The notes under the pieces: model-generated
The model's input: the letters and a program-made list of their open reading frames with translations, nothing else
What the model was told of the DNA's origin: nothing
Databases searched by the model: none
Source of the DNA: Nocardia spumae
GTDB lineage: Bacteria > Actinomycetota > Actinomycetes > Mycobacteriales > Mycobacteriaceae
NCBI RefSeq assembly: GCF_020733635.1
Contig: NZ_JAJFZL010000001.1
Span: 4,836,001-4,900,000, forward strand
DNA: 64,000 nt
Direction: 5' to 3'
Translations under genes and position numbers: made by a program
Shown here: piece by piece, positions 16,869-25,689 of the stretch
Layout: each line of letters starts with the position of its first letter
Position numbering within the stretch: the stretch's first letter is position 1

Positions 16869-16888
16869 GATGGGACAAGAGTCCCGTC
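16869..16888. promoter_or_regulatory. TetR operator copy A (SDR/TetR divergent region)
   Basis: GATGGGAC-AAGA-GTCCCGTC, an 8-base inverted repeat with one mismatch. A second, related copy is centred 33 bases away. It lies 16 bases from the tetR start. Confidence 0.7.
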
Positions 16889-16901
16889 GCCGTGGTAGCG
16901 T

Positions 16902-16921
16902 GACGGGACAAAGGTCTCATC
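16902..16921. promoter_or_regulatory. TetR operator copy B (SDR/TetR divergent region)
   Basis: GACGGGAC-AAAG-GTCTCATC, the same core GGGACAA as copy A with a weaker right arm. It lies immediately upstream of the GGAGGAG ribosome-binding site of the SDR gene. Confidence 0.65.
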
Positions 16922-16937
16922 ACTGGAGGAGAATTTC

Positions 16938-17819
16938 ATGCGCGTATTCGTCACCGGGGGCACGGGCGTGATCGGTTCCGCTGTGGTCGCCGAGCTCGTC
17001 GGCAACGGTCACACCGTGCTCGCACTCACCCGCTCCGATGCGGCCGCCGCGGCCGCCGCGGCGGCAGGCGCCGAAACCCTCCGAGGCGGACTCGCCGACC
17101 TCGATGTTCTCCGCGACGGTGTCGCCGAATCCGAGGGAGTGATCCATCTGGCATTCGGCAACGATTTCAGTAGCGCCGAAGCCCTGGCCGCGAATATCGC
17201 CGAGGAGAGCGCCGCGCTGGCCACCCTCGGCGAGGAGCTCGTCGGCAGCGACCGGCCGCTCGTCACCGTCTCGGGGACGCCGTACGTGCCGGGCCGCGCC
17301 TCCACCGAATTCGATCCGGTGTCGACCGACGGGCCCGTCGGTGGTCGCGGGCACACCGTCACCACGATCCTGGGTCTGGCTTCGCGCGGGGTCCGGAGCA
17401 CGGCCGTGCGGCTGCCGCGCACGGTGCACAACAACGGCGGCGGCGGATTCGCCGGTCTGCTGACCGATATCGCGCGCCGCACCGGTGTGTCCGGTTACCC
17501 GGGCGACGGCGCCCAGCGCTGGCCGGCCGTGCACGCGCTCGACGCCGCCGTCCTGTTCCGGCTCGCCCTGGAAGACGCCGAAGCCGGAACGTCCTGGCAC
17601 GCGGTGGCCGACGAGGGTGACCGCGTCCTGGACATCGCGACGGTGATCGGCCGGCAGCTGGGACTGCCGGTCGCGTCGGTGTCCGCCGAGACCTACGGCC
17701 CGCTGGGCCAGATCTTCTCGACCGATCAGCCCTCCTCCAGCGCCCACACCCAGCAGGCGCTCGGCTGGAAGCCGACGCATCCCGGCCTGCTGGAGGATCT
17801 GACGAACCTCGCACCCTGA
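16938..17819 (+). CDS. Extended SDR-family NAD(P)-dependent epimerase/reductase
   Basis: 293 residues. The Rossmann motif TGGTGVIG starts at residue 6, followed by an atypical SDR core with TVSGTPY near 113-119 and the closing WKPTHPGLLEDL typical of extended SDRs with NAD-epimerase folds. The usual YxxxK is not obvious. A strong GGAGGAG ribosome-binding site precedes the ATG. Controlled by the divergent TetR. Such proteins are often annotated as oxidoreductases acting on small carbonyl compounds; the substrate is unknown. Confidence 0.88.
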   Translation: MRVFVTGGTGVIGSAVVAELVGNGHTVLALTRSDAAAAAAAAAGAETLRGGLADLDVLRDGVAESEGVIHLAFGNDFSSAEALAANIAEESAALATLGEELVGSDRPLVTVSGTPYVPGRASTEFDPVSTDGPVGGRGHTVTTILGLASRGVRSTAVRLPRTVHNNGGGGFAGLLTDIARRTGVSGYPGDGAQRWPAVHALDAAVLFRLALEDAEAGTSWHAVADEGDRVLDIATVIGRQLGLPVASVSAETYGPLGQIFSTDQPSSSAHTQQALGWKPTHPGLLEDLTNLAP

Positions 17820-18009
17820 ACCGTCCGCGACCGGTCAGCGGATGGAAAAGGGTTGACCAGCAACGTGATCCGGCCGCTGTCGCCGCGGTCCGCCGGTTCC
17901 GATTCGTCGACGCGGAGATTCGAGGACGCCGATCGGACCAGGCGGCGCGGCATCGGGCGTAGGCTCAGGCGCAGTCCGGTCGGGTCCGTCTAGGTGGCAG
18001 GAGTTCGCG

Positions 18010-18435
18010 GTGATGAATATCGTTCGTCGGGTCGGCATCGCAATAGCGGGACTCGCGGTCGCGGGGTTGTCGGCGACCGGATTCGCCGCCGCGGATCCGA
18101 CACCTGTTCCCTTCCAGGTGAACCCGGCGCCTTACGGCAATCCGAACGGCAGTTTCGACGTCCCGCCGATCCACTGCGCCGTCGTACTCGACCACCCTGG
18201 TTCCGCGGTGATCACCGGAGGAAATCCCGGGCAGTGGGGTTGTCTGCTGTCGTCGACGGTGCAGTGGCTGAACCTCACCACCGGCGTCTCCGGGGTGGCT
18301 CAATTGTCGAACGGGCTCAACGGGATTCCGCCGCAGGCCACGCTGAATACCGGTCCGGGACGGATCGTGTTGATCCTCACCCCGCTGAACGGCGGCACGA
18401 CCACGCCGGGATTCGCCACCTTCGCGGTGGGCTGA
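18010..18435 (+). CDS. Secreted protein of unknown function
   Basis: About 141 residues from GTG 18010 or ATG 18013, with AGGAG at 17999-18003. A clean Sec signal peptide (charged MMNIVRR, hydrophobic core, cleavage near FAAADP) precedes a ~110-residue mature domain with two cysteines (HCAVVLDHP and GCLLSSTV) that could form a disulfide. The C-terminus is Gly/Thr-rich. It resembles the many small exported proteins of mycolata with no assigned role. Confidence 0.75.
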   Translation: MMNIVRRVGIAIAGLAVAGLSATGFAAADPTPVPFQVNPAPYGNPNGSFDVPPIHCAVVLDHPGSAVITGGNPGQWGCLLSSTVQWLNLTTGVSGVAQLSNGLNGIPPQATLNTGPGRIVLILTPLNGGTTTPGFATFAVG

Positions 18436-18552
18436 GTCGTTCCGCGGGGTCGTTCCGCGGCGGGCCGCGCCGTGTCGCGCGTCACGCCGGTGCGGGTCTC
18501 GATGATCGGGAGCTACGCCATGTCATCCGCTCAGGCGACCTAACTTCTCCCT

Positions 18553-20667
18553 GTGACCCGCAACCGCACCTATCCCCACCTGCTGGCTCCCGGGACCATC
18601 GGTCCCCTCACCGTGCCCAACCGCGTCGTCCTGCCCGCCATGGACATGAACCTCTGCGACGACGGTGAGATCGAGCAAGGCGACATCGACCATTTCGTCG
18701 CCCGCGCCGCCGGCGGGACCGGCCTGATCATCACCGGTTGCTGCGCCGTCGCCTACCCCGTCGGATGTACGAGCAGGAAGGAACCGGGACTGTCCGAGGA
18801 TCGGTTCATCCCCGGACTCACCGCGCTCGCCGACGCCGTCCACGCCACGGGAAGCAAGCTGTGTGTGCAGATGACCCATCACGGCAAGGTCGCCCGGATC
18901 GACACCGTCGAGGGTCGTCCGCTGCTGGTGCCGTCGACGCCGACCGGCCGCGCCGACATGTCCGCACTGAGTGACAACACCCCCGCCGAGTTGCAGAAGA
19001 TGGCGGCGGTGACGGGTGGGCAGCAGGCCACCTATCGCGAGGCCACCCAGGACGACATCGATTGGGTGGTGCGGTGTTTCGCGTCGGCTGCTGGGCGGGT
19101 GCGGGACGCCGGCGGTGACGCCGTCGAGATCCACTGCGCGCACGGCTACATCCTCGGCGGCTTCCTGAGCCGGGCGGACAACAAGCGCACCGACGACTAC
19201 GGCGGATCGCTGATGAACCGGGCGCGGTTGGCCGTCCAGGTCATCCGGGCCGTCAAGGCGGAGGTGGGTGATTCGCTGGCGATCCTGGTTCGGGTCGCGG
19301 GACGCGAGTTCGGCGAGGAGGAGGGGCTGACCACCGCCGAAGCCGCGCAGGCCGCGGCGCTGTTCGAGGCCGCGGGCGCCGACGCGATCCACGTGACCGG
19401 CTGGGGTCGCAATCCGTTCTCCAACTTCACCGACGGTCCGCTACCCGACCGGGTCGGTGCGTACACGGAGTTGGCGGCGCAGGTGAAGAAGGCGGTGTCG
19501 ATCCCGGTGATCGCCGTCGGCCGGGTGCTGCCGGAGGTCGGCGAACGGGTGATCGCCGACGGCACCGCCGACTTCGCGGCGATGGGACGGCAACTGCTCG
19601 CCGATCCGGAGCTGGTGAACAAGCTCGCGGCCGGAACGCCGGAACGGGTCCGTCCCTGCATCAATTGCTATGTGTGCGTTCAGGAGAACTTCTGGGACGA
19701 CACCCCGGTCTGTGCGGTGAATCCCGCGCTGGGCAACGAAACGCTGCTGCCGCTGGTACCGGCCCCGCGCGCGAAACACGTCGTCGTCGTCGGCGCGGGC
19801 CCCAGCGGACTCGAGGTCGCGCGGCTGGCCGCTGAGCGCGGACACCGCGTCACCGTGCTGGACAAATCCGACCGTCTCGGTGGCACGCTCTGGTTCTCCA
19901 GCCTGACCACACCGGACAACCAGCGGCTGCTGACGTGGCTGCGGACCGAGGTGAAGCGCCTGGGCGTCGACATCCGGTTGCGGACCGAGGCGACCGTCGC
20001 TGTGCTCGCGAACCTGAAACCCGATGTGGTCGTGGTGGCCACCGGTGCGGTGCGCGAGCGCCCGGCCGTCCCCGGCAGCACGCTGCCGCACGTACACACC
20101 GGCGACTCACTGCGCGCGCTGATGACCGGTTCCGGTGACGTCTCCGAAGCGCCGCCGCTGCTGCGGCTCATCGCCAGGCTGGGCAAGCTGTCCGGCATCA
20201 CCGCAAGCCCCGCCGCGATCCGCGCGGTGACCCGGAAATTCCTGCCGATGGGTAAGAACGTCGTCGTGATCGGCGGGTCGCTCGTCGGGCTCGAGCTCGC
20301 GGAGTTCCTGGCCGAGCGGGGGCGCACCGTGACACTGCTCGAAGAAGGCCGCCAACTCGGGGTGCCGATGGCGATGCCACGTCGGTGGACGGCCGTGCGT
20401 CATGCGGGTGAGGCGGGCGTGACGATGCACCGGCAGGCGACCGTGCGGCGAATCACCCGGGATCATGTCGAATTCCGCGTCGGCGACCGGATATCGACCG
20501 CCCCGGCCGACATGGTCGTCGTGGCCTCCGGGGTTTCGGCGCGGGCGCCGCTGGCCGATGCGCTCGAGGGCGTGGTGCCCGAAGTGCACGTGGTCGGCGA
20601 TGCGGCCGAGGTCGACTACATCGAGGGTGCGATTCGTACCGCGTGGCAGGTCGGTACGAGATTGTGA
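18553..20667 (+). CDS. Old-yellow-enzyme/2,4-dienoyl-CoA reductase-type FMN/FAD iron-sulfur oxidoreductase
   Basis: 704 residues. Residues 1-~350 are an FMN TIM barrel (VNRVVLPAMDMN-like opening, MTHHGKVAR, HCAHGYILGGFLS with catalytic His, RADNKRTDDYGGS). A 4Fe-4S cluster motif CINCYVCVQ...C lies at about 367-385, and the rest is a two-dinucleotide FAD/NAD(P)H reductase half (VVVVGAGPSGLEVARLA near 413, VVVIGGSLVGLELAEFL near 570). This is the FadH layout: electrons pass NADPH-FAD-FeS-FMN to reduce an enone. Actinobacteria also use such enzymes in steroid and mycofactocin-linked metabolism; the substrate here is unknown. The start is a GTG with no clear ribosome-binding site. Confidence 0.9.
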   Translation: MTRNRTYPHLLAPGTIGPLTVPNRVVLPAMDMNLCDDGEIEQGDIDHFVARAAGGTGLIITGCCAVAYPVGCTSRKEPGLSEDRFIPGLTALADAVHATGSKLCVQMTHHGKVARIDTVEGRPLLVPSTPTGRADMSALSDNTPAELQKMAAVTGGQQATYREATQDDIDWVVRCFASAAGRVRDAGGDAVEIHCAHGYILGGFLSRADNKRTDDYGGSLMNRARLAVQVIRAVKAEVGDSLAILVRVAGREFGEEEGLTTAEAAQAAALFEAAGADAIHVTGWGRNPFSNFTDGPLPDRVGAYTELAAQVKKAVSIPVIAVGRVLPEVGERVIADGTADFAAMGRQLLADPELVNKLAAGTPERVRPCINCYVCVQENFWDDTPVCAVNPALGNETLLPLVPAPRAKHVVVVGAGPSGLEVARLAAERGHRVTVLDKSDRLGGTLWFSSLTTPDNQRLLTWLRTEVKRLGVDIRLRTEATVAVLANLKPDVVVVATGAVRERPAVPGSTLPHVHTGDSLRALMTGSGDVSEAPPLLRLIARLGKLSGITASPAAIRAVTRKFLPMGKNVVVIGGSLVGLELAEFLAERGRTVTLLEEGRQLGVPMAMPRRWTAVRHAGEAGVTMHRQATVRRITRDHVEFRVGDRISTAPADMVVVASGVSARAPLADALEGVVPEVHVVGDAAEVDYIEGAIRTAWQVGTRL

Positions 20668-20678
20668 GGTCCGGTCCC

Positions 20679-21188
20679 CTACAGCCGGACGAGTGTGCGC
20701 ACCCCCCAGCGCAGCCCCCGCCCGGTCCCGACCAGGAGGACGACGATCAACGCCGAGCCGAGCAGGCAGCGCAGCCAGTACCCCGCACCGGCCGGCGCCA
20801 TCCCCATCGCCGCGTGCATACCGTTCTGCCACGCCGCGGCGCGCACCGCGGTCGCCGTCGCCACGAATCCGCAGATCAGCAGCACCGGCACCCGATGCCG
20901 GCCGAACCGCGCGTCGACGTCGATTCGCCAGCGCCCCAGCACCATTCGCACCAGCGCCACGATTCCGATGGCGAATGCGACCGGCACCCCGGTCATGATG
21001 GCCTGCGATACCGAGGTGCGCGGCAGGACGGCCGGCAGCAACGACACCACGACCGCGGCGGTGACGGCCGCGACCGTATCGATGCGGGGCCGGGTCAGGA
21101 TGGGCCGGTGGCGACGCGGGTCCGGATTCTTCGACGGCTGATCCGGACGATCCGCGGTGGCGGGAGACACAGCGGTAACAGTGGTCAT
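20679..21188 (-). CDS. Membrane protein resembling the N-terminal domain of actinobacterial membrane alpha/beta hydrolases
   Basis: 169 residues from the ATG at 21188, which overlaps the stop of the upstream PLA2-like gene (ATGA), so the two are co-translated. About four hydrophobic helices. The SLLPAVLPRTSVSQAIMTGV stretch resembles the SLLPR helix region of the Abhydrolase_9 N-terminal membrane domain, but no catalytic alpha/beta domain follows. Probably a membrane partner of the PLA2-like protein. Function unknown. Confidence 0.65.
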   Translation of the reverse strand: MTTVTAVSPATADRPDQPSKNPDPRRHRPILTRPRIDTVAAVTAAVVVSLLPAVLPRTSVSQAIMTGVPVAFAIGIVALVRMVLGRWRIDVDARFGRHRVPVLLICGFVATATAVRAAAWQNGMHAAMGMAPAGAGYWLRCLLGSALIVVLLVGTGRGLRWGVRTLVRL

Positions 21189-21979
21189 CAGGCGGCACCG
21201 GCCTCGACGACAGCACCGGCCGCGCGGCGGCGGCCCAGGCGCCGCCATGTCACCACACCGACGATCACCGCGACGACCGACCCCAGCGCGGTGGGACCGC
21301 CGATATGCAGTAGCTGGTCGTTGAGCCGCTCACCCGACAGCTCCGTGCCGAACAGGTACTCCGGATCCGGTGTCGCGTAGTTCTGCCGCCGGGAGTTGAG
21401 GTCGACTCCGGTGGTGGCGACGGTGGCCAGCACATCGCAGCGGGCGCGAGCCGCGGCGTCGGGCCGGGTGTCGCAGGCGGCGTGCATGCGCCGCTGGAGC
21501 ATGGCATCGATCGCCTGGCGCGCCCAAGGACGCAGCGGCTGCTGCCGTTGCTCGGCGTATCGCAGCATGTCGTAGCCCAGATCGTGGGCCTTGCACGCCT
21601 CGGTGAACTCCTCGGGGAGTTGGATCGGCGACGAGCAGTCGCCCTGGGGGTCGACCAGCAGACCGCCCTCGACCGCCGGGCGGTAGCCGGCCCCGGCGGC
21701 GAAATCCGCGGGCACGCTGACCGACCACGGATGATCGCCGACCAGATCGATCACCGCGGCACGGGCCGACGGATTCTCCACGCCGGGCTTGGTCACCGCC
21801 GCCGACGCGGGCATGGCGGGCGCGAAGGCCAGCGGCACCATCGCGGTCATGGCCGCGAGCACCAGCGAACCGACCACTTGCCGCACCCGGCCCGGACGTC
21901 GCTGGGAATCTCGGGATGCGGCGAGCGGTGGCTCCGGCGGTGTGTCGTGCCCGGCCGGACCCGGTGATGCGTCGGTCAT
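21188..21979 (-). CDS. Exported, membrane-tethered phospholipase A2-like protein
   Basis: 263 residues. An N-terminal hydrophobic segment (about 34-61, ending ASA-AV) looks like a signal peptide. The core holds CSSPIQLP...EACKAHDLGYDMLRY (Cys115, Cys129, His132-Asp133, Tyr136), matching the prokaryotic PLA2 active-site pattern C-x-x-HD-x-x-Y, plus two later cysteines. A C-terminal membrane helix (~229-247) and RRLGRRR anchor it. Predicted to act on phospholipids outside the membrane, but the calcium loop is not obvious, so activity is not certain. Coupled to the downstream membrane gene. Confidence 0.7.
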   Translation of the reverse strand: MTDASPGPAGHDTPPEPPLAASRDSQRRPGRVRQVVGSLVLAAMTAMVPLAFAPAMPASAAVTKPGVENPSARAAVIDLVGDHPWSVSVPADFAAGAGYRPAVEGGLLVDPQGDCSSPIQLPEEFTEACKAHDLGYDMLRYAEQRQQPLRPWARQAIDAMLQRRMHAACDTRPDAAARARCDVLATVATTGVDLNSRRQNYATPDPEYLFGTELSGERLNDQLLHIGGPTALGSVVAVIVGVVTWRRLGRRRAAGAVVEAGAA

Positions 21980-22152
21980 GGATGCCGAAGGTAACCGATG
22001 GAGATGAGAAAGACCGACTCGCTGCGAAGATGTTTACTCTCACGCGCGGCGGGTACCGTGTCCCGCGCCACGTCGGCGATGGTCGCCGAGCAGGTCGCGG
22101 GCGGTCCCGCCGGGTCGACTACCGCGCTGCGATCGGCGCGGTCACCTGGCGG

Positions 22153-22449
22153 TTATCGGTCTTCGCGCCGGCGAATCTCGTTCTCGATCAGATCGAGGAA
22201 TCCATCGACTTCCTCCTCGTCGTATCCGCGGCGGCCGAAGGACGGCTTCGAGAATGCGATAAGACGAATATCGGTGGACGTGATCGTGAGAGTCCCTCGT
22301 CGGAATTCCTGCTCGATCCGCTCGAGAAAGGAATCGACCTGGTCCTGTGCGTAACCCCGGCGACCGAGGGCGGGCTTGCCGAATGCGACATCGCGAATGT
22401 CGTCGGCCGTGAGCCCACCGTAGGAATCGCGCGACCGATCCCCGTGCAT
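22153..22449 (-). CDS. Mini-protein made of two tandem DivIVA-type motifs
   Basis: 98 residues from the ATG at 22449 (GAGGGGGA upstream). It is almost only two repeats of the DivIVA motif: FGKPALGRRGYAQDQVDSFL (about 21-40) and FSKPSFGRRGYDEEEVDGFL (about 64-83), each followed by a short amphipathic helix. Full DivIVA/Wag31 proteins have one membrane-binding motif plus long coiled coils, which are missing here. The motif binds curved membrane, so a polar or septal adaptor role is likely (inference). It follows the helicase gene by 92 bases on the same strand. Confidence 0.85.
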   Translation of the reverse strand: MHGDRSRDSYGGLTADDIRDVAFGKPALGRRGYAQDQVDSFLERIEQEFRRGTLTITSTDIRLIAFSKPSFGRRGYDEEEVDGFLDLIENEIRRREDR

Positions 22450-22541
22450 GAATCCCCCTCGATGCTTCGAATCATCCCTTCGACCAGCGTACCGTCGCGA
22501 CGCGGGGCACAGCCCGAGCCGAGATCCCCGGTGCGGTGGGC

Positions 22542-24479
22542 TCAATCCCGCATCAATCCGATCCAGATGTAGTCGCGGGCCCGGGTCAGGGCCACCATGG
22601 TCTGGCGTGCCGCCAGCTCCGCGCGGTCGCGCTTACTGCCGGTGAGGCGATCGACCGGCCCGGTGGGCGCATCGGTGAGGTGGAAGACCGCGGCGAAATC
22701 CATCCCCTTCGCGCGATGAACGGTGCCCACCTTCACCGCGTCGTGCTGGGTTCCGTCGTATTGGGCGAGCGAGAGGGTGGGAATCTTCGTGCGCCGCAAT
22801 GCCGCCCGGATACGGTCGGCCTGGCGGTTGGTATCGGTGACGACCGCGACATCCGCGTGTAGGAAGCCCGAGTCGGTGAGCGCCGCGAGCAGCCGGGCTT
22901 CGGCCCGCGATCGCGGGAAGGTTTCGGCTTTCGCCGTGCCGCCGGGCAAAACGACATCGCTGTCGCGCAGGACGAAACCGGGGGCGCCGTCGAGATCGTC
23001 GACGATATTGGTGGCGTCGACTCGCTTGGCGTAGTCGTGCACGGCCGCGCGATTGCGATAGTTGGTGCGCAGGACAGCGCCGCGGCCCACGATCGGAATG
23101 CCGGCATCGGACAGCCGCCAGCCGCCGGGATACACCTGCTGCTGGCCGTCGCCCACCAGCAGTAACGGCGATGTCGAGGTCCCACCGGCGATCTGGTGGA
23201 CCAGTTTCAGTTCCATGAGGGTGAAGTCCTGCACCTCGTCGACCACGACCAGGTCGTAGGGATCGTCGAGGGGTGCGGCGCGCAGCTCGTCGATCGCCGT
23301 GTCGATGACATCGTTGAAATCCACCACCCCGAGATCGCGCAACGTCGCCTGATAGGGCACGTACAGGTGGTTCCAGACCAGTTCGCGTTGAGATCGGTCC
23401 AGCCGCAGCCGGTTTCGGCCCACCCGGTCGATCTTGACGTACAGCTCGAGATCGTCGATCCCCTGCCCCTTCAGGACTCGATGCAGTTCGTCCTTCCAGT
23501 AGCTCGGATTGGGCTCGATCGGTTCCAGATGCCGCCGGGCGTGCCGCCAGGCGTGGTAGAAGGCGTTGTCGCCGCTGGGCATGCGGAATTCGATATCGCG
23601 ACTGTCGAGCAACTGCCTGGTCCACGCGTGGAGCCCGATGAACTGCACGCGTTCGCCCGCATACGGCGCCAGCCGCCGGAAGGCGGATTCGTGGTAGGTC
23701 GGCAACGTCCGCACGAAGCTGGTGAACAACTGCCGTCCGGCGCCCTGTTTGGACAACCGCGCCATGCGATGCAGCGCGGCGACCGTCTTGCCGGTACCCG
23801 CCGGACCGCTGAATCTCGCGGGCCCGTTGTAGTTCCGGTACACCAGGTCGAGCTGGTCCGGATCGAGGAAGGTCATCCATTCGCTGAACGGTCGCTTCAG
23901 GGCCCGGGCGCGTGCGTTCTCGCGCAGCTCCGCGGAGGCGAAAAGACCTTCGGCGGGGGTGTTTTCGTGCGCGGGGGCACTGTCGGCGGAGATCAGCGTG
24001 AACCAGGTGTTGCGTTCGGCGACGTTGATCGCGATCTGCCGTGCGGTCTGCGCGGACAGTGTCGCCTCGGCGAACAGCCGCGCCGCGACCGTCGTCGGGT
24101 CGACCGCGACGTAGCGGGCCTCGGCCGGGGTGTGCGCCGCCTGCTCCATCAGCAGCATCACCTCGATCATATGTGGCACATACCTCTTCCGGCCCGCGAC
24201 GAGGTTCGCGAACGTCTCCTCCGCACGCCAGCGGATCCGCCGCAGCTCGGCCGCGGTGGGCACCACATCGGTGAGGACCAGAGCGAAGACCCCGCCCGGT
24301 CCGATGGCGTAGGCGTCGAATCGATCCGATCGGCTGTTCTCGCGTTCGACGAGGACATGCCAGCCCTTGCGCATCAGCGGCACCGAGAGGAAGCGCCGCC
24401 ACGCCGGTGTCAATGCGGCCGGTTCGCCGAGCTGTTGCTCTACCCAGTGGCGACGTTGTTCGAATCCGATATCGGACAC
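22542..24479 (-). CDS. UvrD/PcrA-type helicase with NERD-like N-terminal domain
   Basis: 645 residues from a GTG with AGGGGGAT upstream. The first ~130 residues resemble a degenerate NERD nuclease-related domain (RFDAYAIGPGGVFALVLTD). The SF1A helicase follows: Walker A GPAGTGKT at 225-232, Walker B DEVQD near 414, VGDGQQQVYPGGW (motif III), VGTVHRAKGMDF and ALTRARD near the end (motifs V and VI). It is a stand-alone DNA helicase, possibly for repair or for phage/plasmid restriction, as NERD-helicases occur in both settings. No nuclease or methylase gene is adjacent. Confidence 0.88.
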   Translation of the reverse strand: MSDIGFEQRRHWVEQQLGEPAALTPAWRRFLSVPLMRKGWHVLVERENSRSDRFDAYAIGPGGVFALVLTDVVPTAAELRRIRWRAEETFANLVAGRKRYVPHMIEVMLLMEQAAHTPAEARYVAVDPTTVAARLFAEATLSAQTARQIAINVAERNTWFTLISADSAPAHENTPAEGLFASAELRENARARALKRPFSEWMTFLDPDQLDLVYRNYNGPARFSGPAGTGKTVAALHRMARLSKQGAGRQLFTSFVRTLPTYHESAFRRLAPYAGERVQFIGLHAWTRQLLDSRDIEFRMPSGDNAFYHAWRHARRHLEPIEPNPSYWKDELHRVLKGQGIDDLELYVKIDRVGRNRLRLDRSQRELVWNHLYVPYQATLRDLGVVDFNDVIDTAIDELRAAPLDDPYDLVVVDEVQDFTLMELKLVHQIAGGTSTSPLLLVGDGQQQVYPGGWRLSDAGIPIVGRGAVLRTNYRNRAAVHDYAKRVDATNIVDDLDGAPGFVLRDSDVVLPGGTAKAETFPRSRAEARLLAALTDSGFLHADVAVVTDTNRQADRIRAALRRTKIPTLSLAQYDGTQHDAVKVGTVHRAKGMDFAAVFHLTDAPTGPVDRLTGSKRDRAELAARQTMVALTRARDYIWIGLMRD

Positions 24480-24852
24480 CGCGATCCCCCTAACCGGTCC
24501 GGCCGGGGCAGGAATACCGGAGGAGGATGCCGCACCCGGCCTACCAAAACCTGTGTCCTACAAGCTATTACATTGTCATGATCGGCGCAGCGAATACGGC
24601 GCACGAAGATCGATCATCGAGCTCATCGGGTGCGAATCACGGATCCCGCCGGTCACCGGCGCCACCGTGCCCGTGAGCAGGCCGCTCATCGCACTCGCCC
24701 CGCGGGCGGCGGATCCCCTGCGGGCGGTCCTCTCACACACCCCGATACCGCGGCCGCGACCGCGCCACCCACAGTGCGCCGGTGACCGCGCGGTAGCGTG
24801 TCGATCCGACAGCCGCGCCGCTGCCGCCCTCTTCTCTCCCCGGAGGTCTGCT
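24480..24852. other. Divergent intergenic region, helicase and SGNH hydrolase
   Basis: No gene found. It contains the helicase ribosome-binding site at the left end and GGAGG at 24842-24846 before the SGNH hydrolase at the right. A short AT-richer stretch around 24550-24585 is the most promoter-like part. No clear palindrome was seen. Confidence 0.4.
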
Positions 24853-25680
24853 TTGACGATATTTCCCGCACCCGGACCCGACCGGCCGGCAGCGGCGCAG
24901 ACCCGGTACGCACGGTTCGTCGCACTGGGCGACAGCCAGACCGAGGGGCTGTGGGACGGCGATGACGACAGTGGTCTGCGTGGGTGGGCCGATCGGTTCG
25001 CCGAACGTCTCGCTCAGGACAATCCCGGAATCCTCTACGCCAACCTCGCGGTGCGCGGGCGCCGGCTCGCCGAGATTCGCGACGAGCAGCTCGACGCCGC
25101 CCTCGCCATGCGTCCCGACGTGGTCGGATTCTGCGCCGGTATGAACGATGTCACCGCGCCGGGCGGCGATTTCGCCACCGCGCTCGACGTCATGGAGGAG
25201 CTGTACGCGAAACTGACCGCCTGCGGCGCAACGGTTGTCACGACGACCTTTCCCGACGCGCGCCGCATCGTGCCGCTGGCCGCGCGGTTGATCGGGCCGC
25301 GCATGGACTTGATCAACGACCGAATCCGATTGTGCGCCACCCGATACGACCTGCGGCTGGTGGATCTGTACAGCGCACCGTCGATGGCCGATCTGCGGAT
25401 GTGGAGTCCGGATCGGCTGCACGGTTCACAACTGGGCCACGAACGATTCGCCCTGGCCGCCGCCGAGGCGATGCGCCTCGACGGCGCCGACCACAGCTGG
25501 GCGCATCCGCCGCAGCACAGCGAGCGTTTCCGCGCCGGATCGACGCTGGGCGAGCTCGGCTGGATGGTGGCGACGGTGCGGCCCTGGCTGTGGCGGCGCG
25601 TGCGCGGCGTCTCCACCGGCCACGGCCGGGCCGCGAGACGGGCCGAACTGGGGCCCGTCACCATCGACGCGACCCCGTAG
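24853..25680 (+). CDS. SGNH/GDSL-family esterase or lipase
   Basis: 275 residues from a TTG at 24853 with GGAGG six bases upstream. The SGNH blocks are all present: GDSQ at 26-29 (Ser28), NLAVRG at 64-69, GMND at 96-99, and DRLH at 187-190 (Asp187, His190). No signal peptide is visible, so it acts in the cytoplasm or is exported otherwise. The C-terminal ~45 residues are basic and Trp-rich. It hydrolyses ester or acyl bonds; the substrate is unknown. Confidence 0.9.
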   Translation: MTIFPAPGPDRPAAAQTRYARFVALGDSQTEGLWDGDDDSGLRGWADRFAERLAQDNPGILYANLAVRGRRLAEIRDEQLDAALAMRPDVVGFCAGMNDVTAPGGDFATALDVMEELYAKLTACGATVVTTTFPDARRIVPLAARLIGPRMDLINDRIRLCATRYDLRLVDLYSAPSMADLRMWSPDRLHGSQLGHERFALAAAEAMRLDGADHSWAHPPQHSERFRAGSTLGELGWMVATVRPWLWRRVRGVSTGHGRAARRAELGPVTIDATP

Positions 25681-25689
25681 CGGAAATGC

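Noticed and set aside
18440..18475. Direct repeat of GTCGTTCCGCGG after the secreted-protein gene
   Set aside because: Only two short copies with no partner feature; too little to call a functional element.
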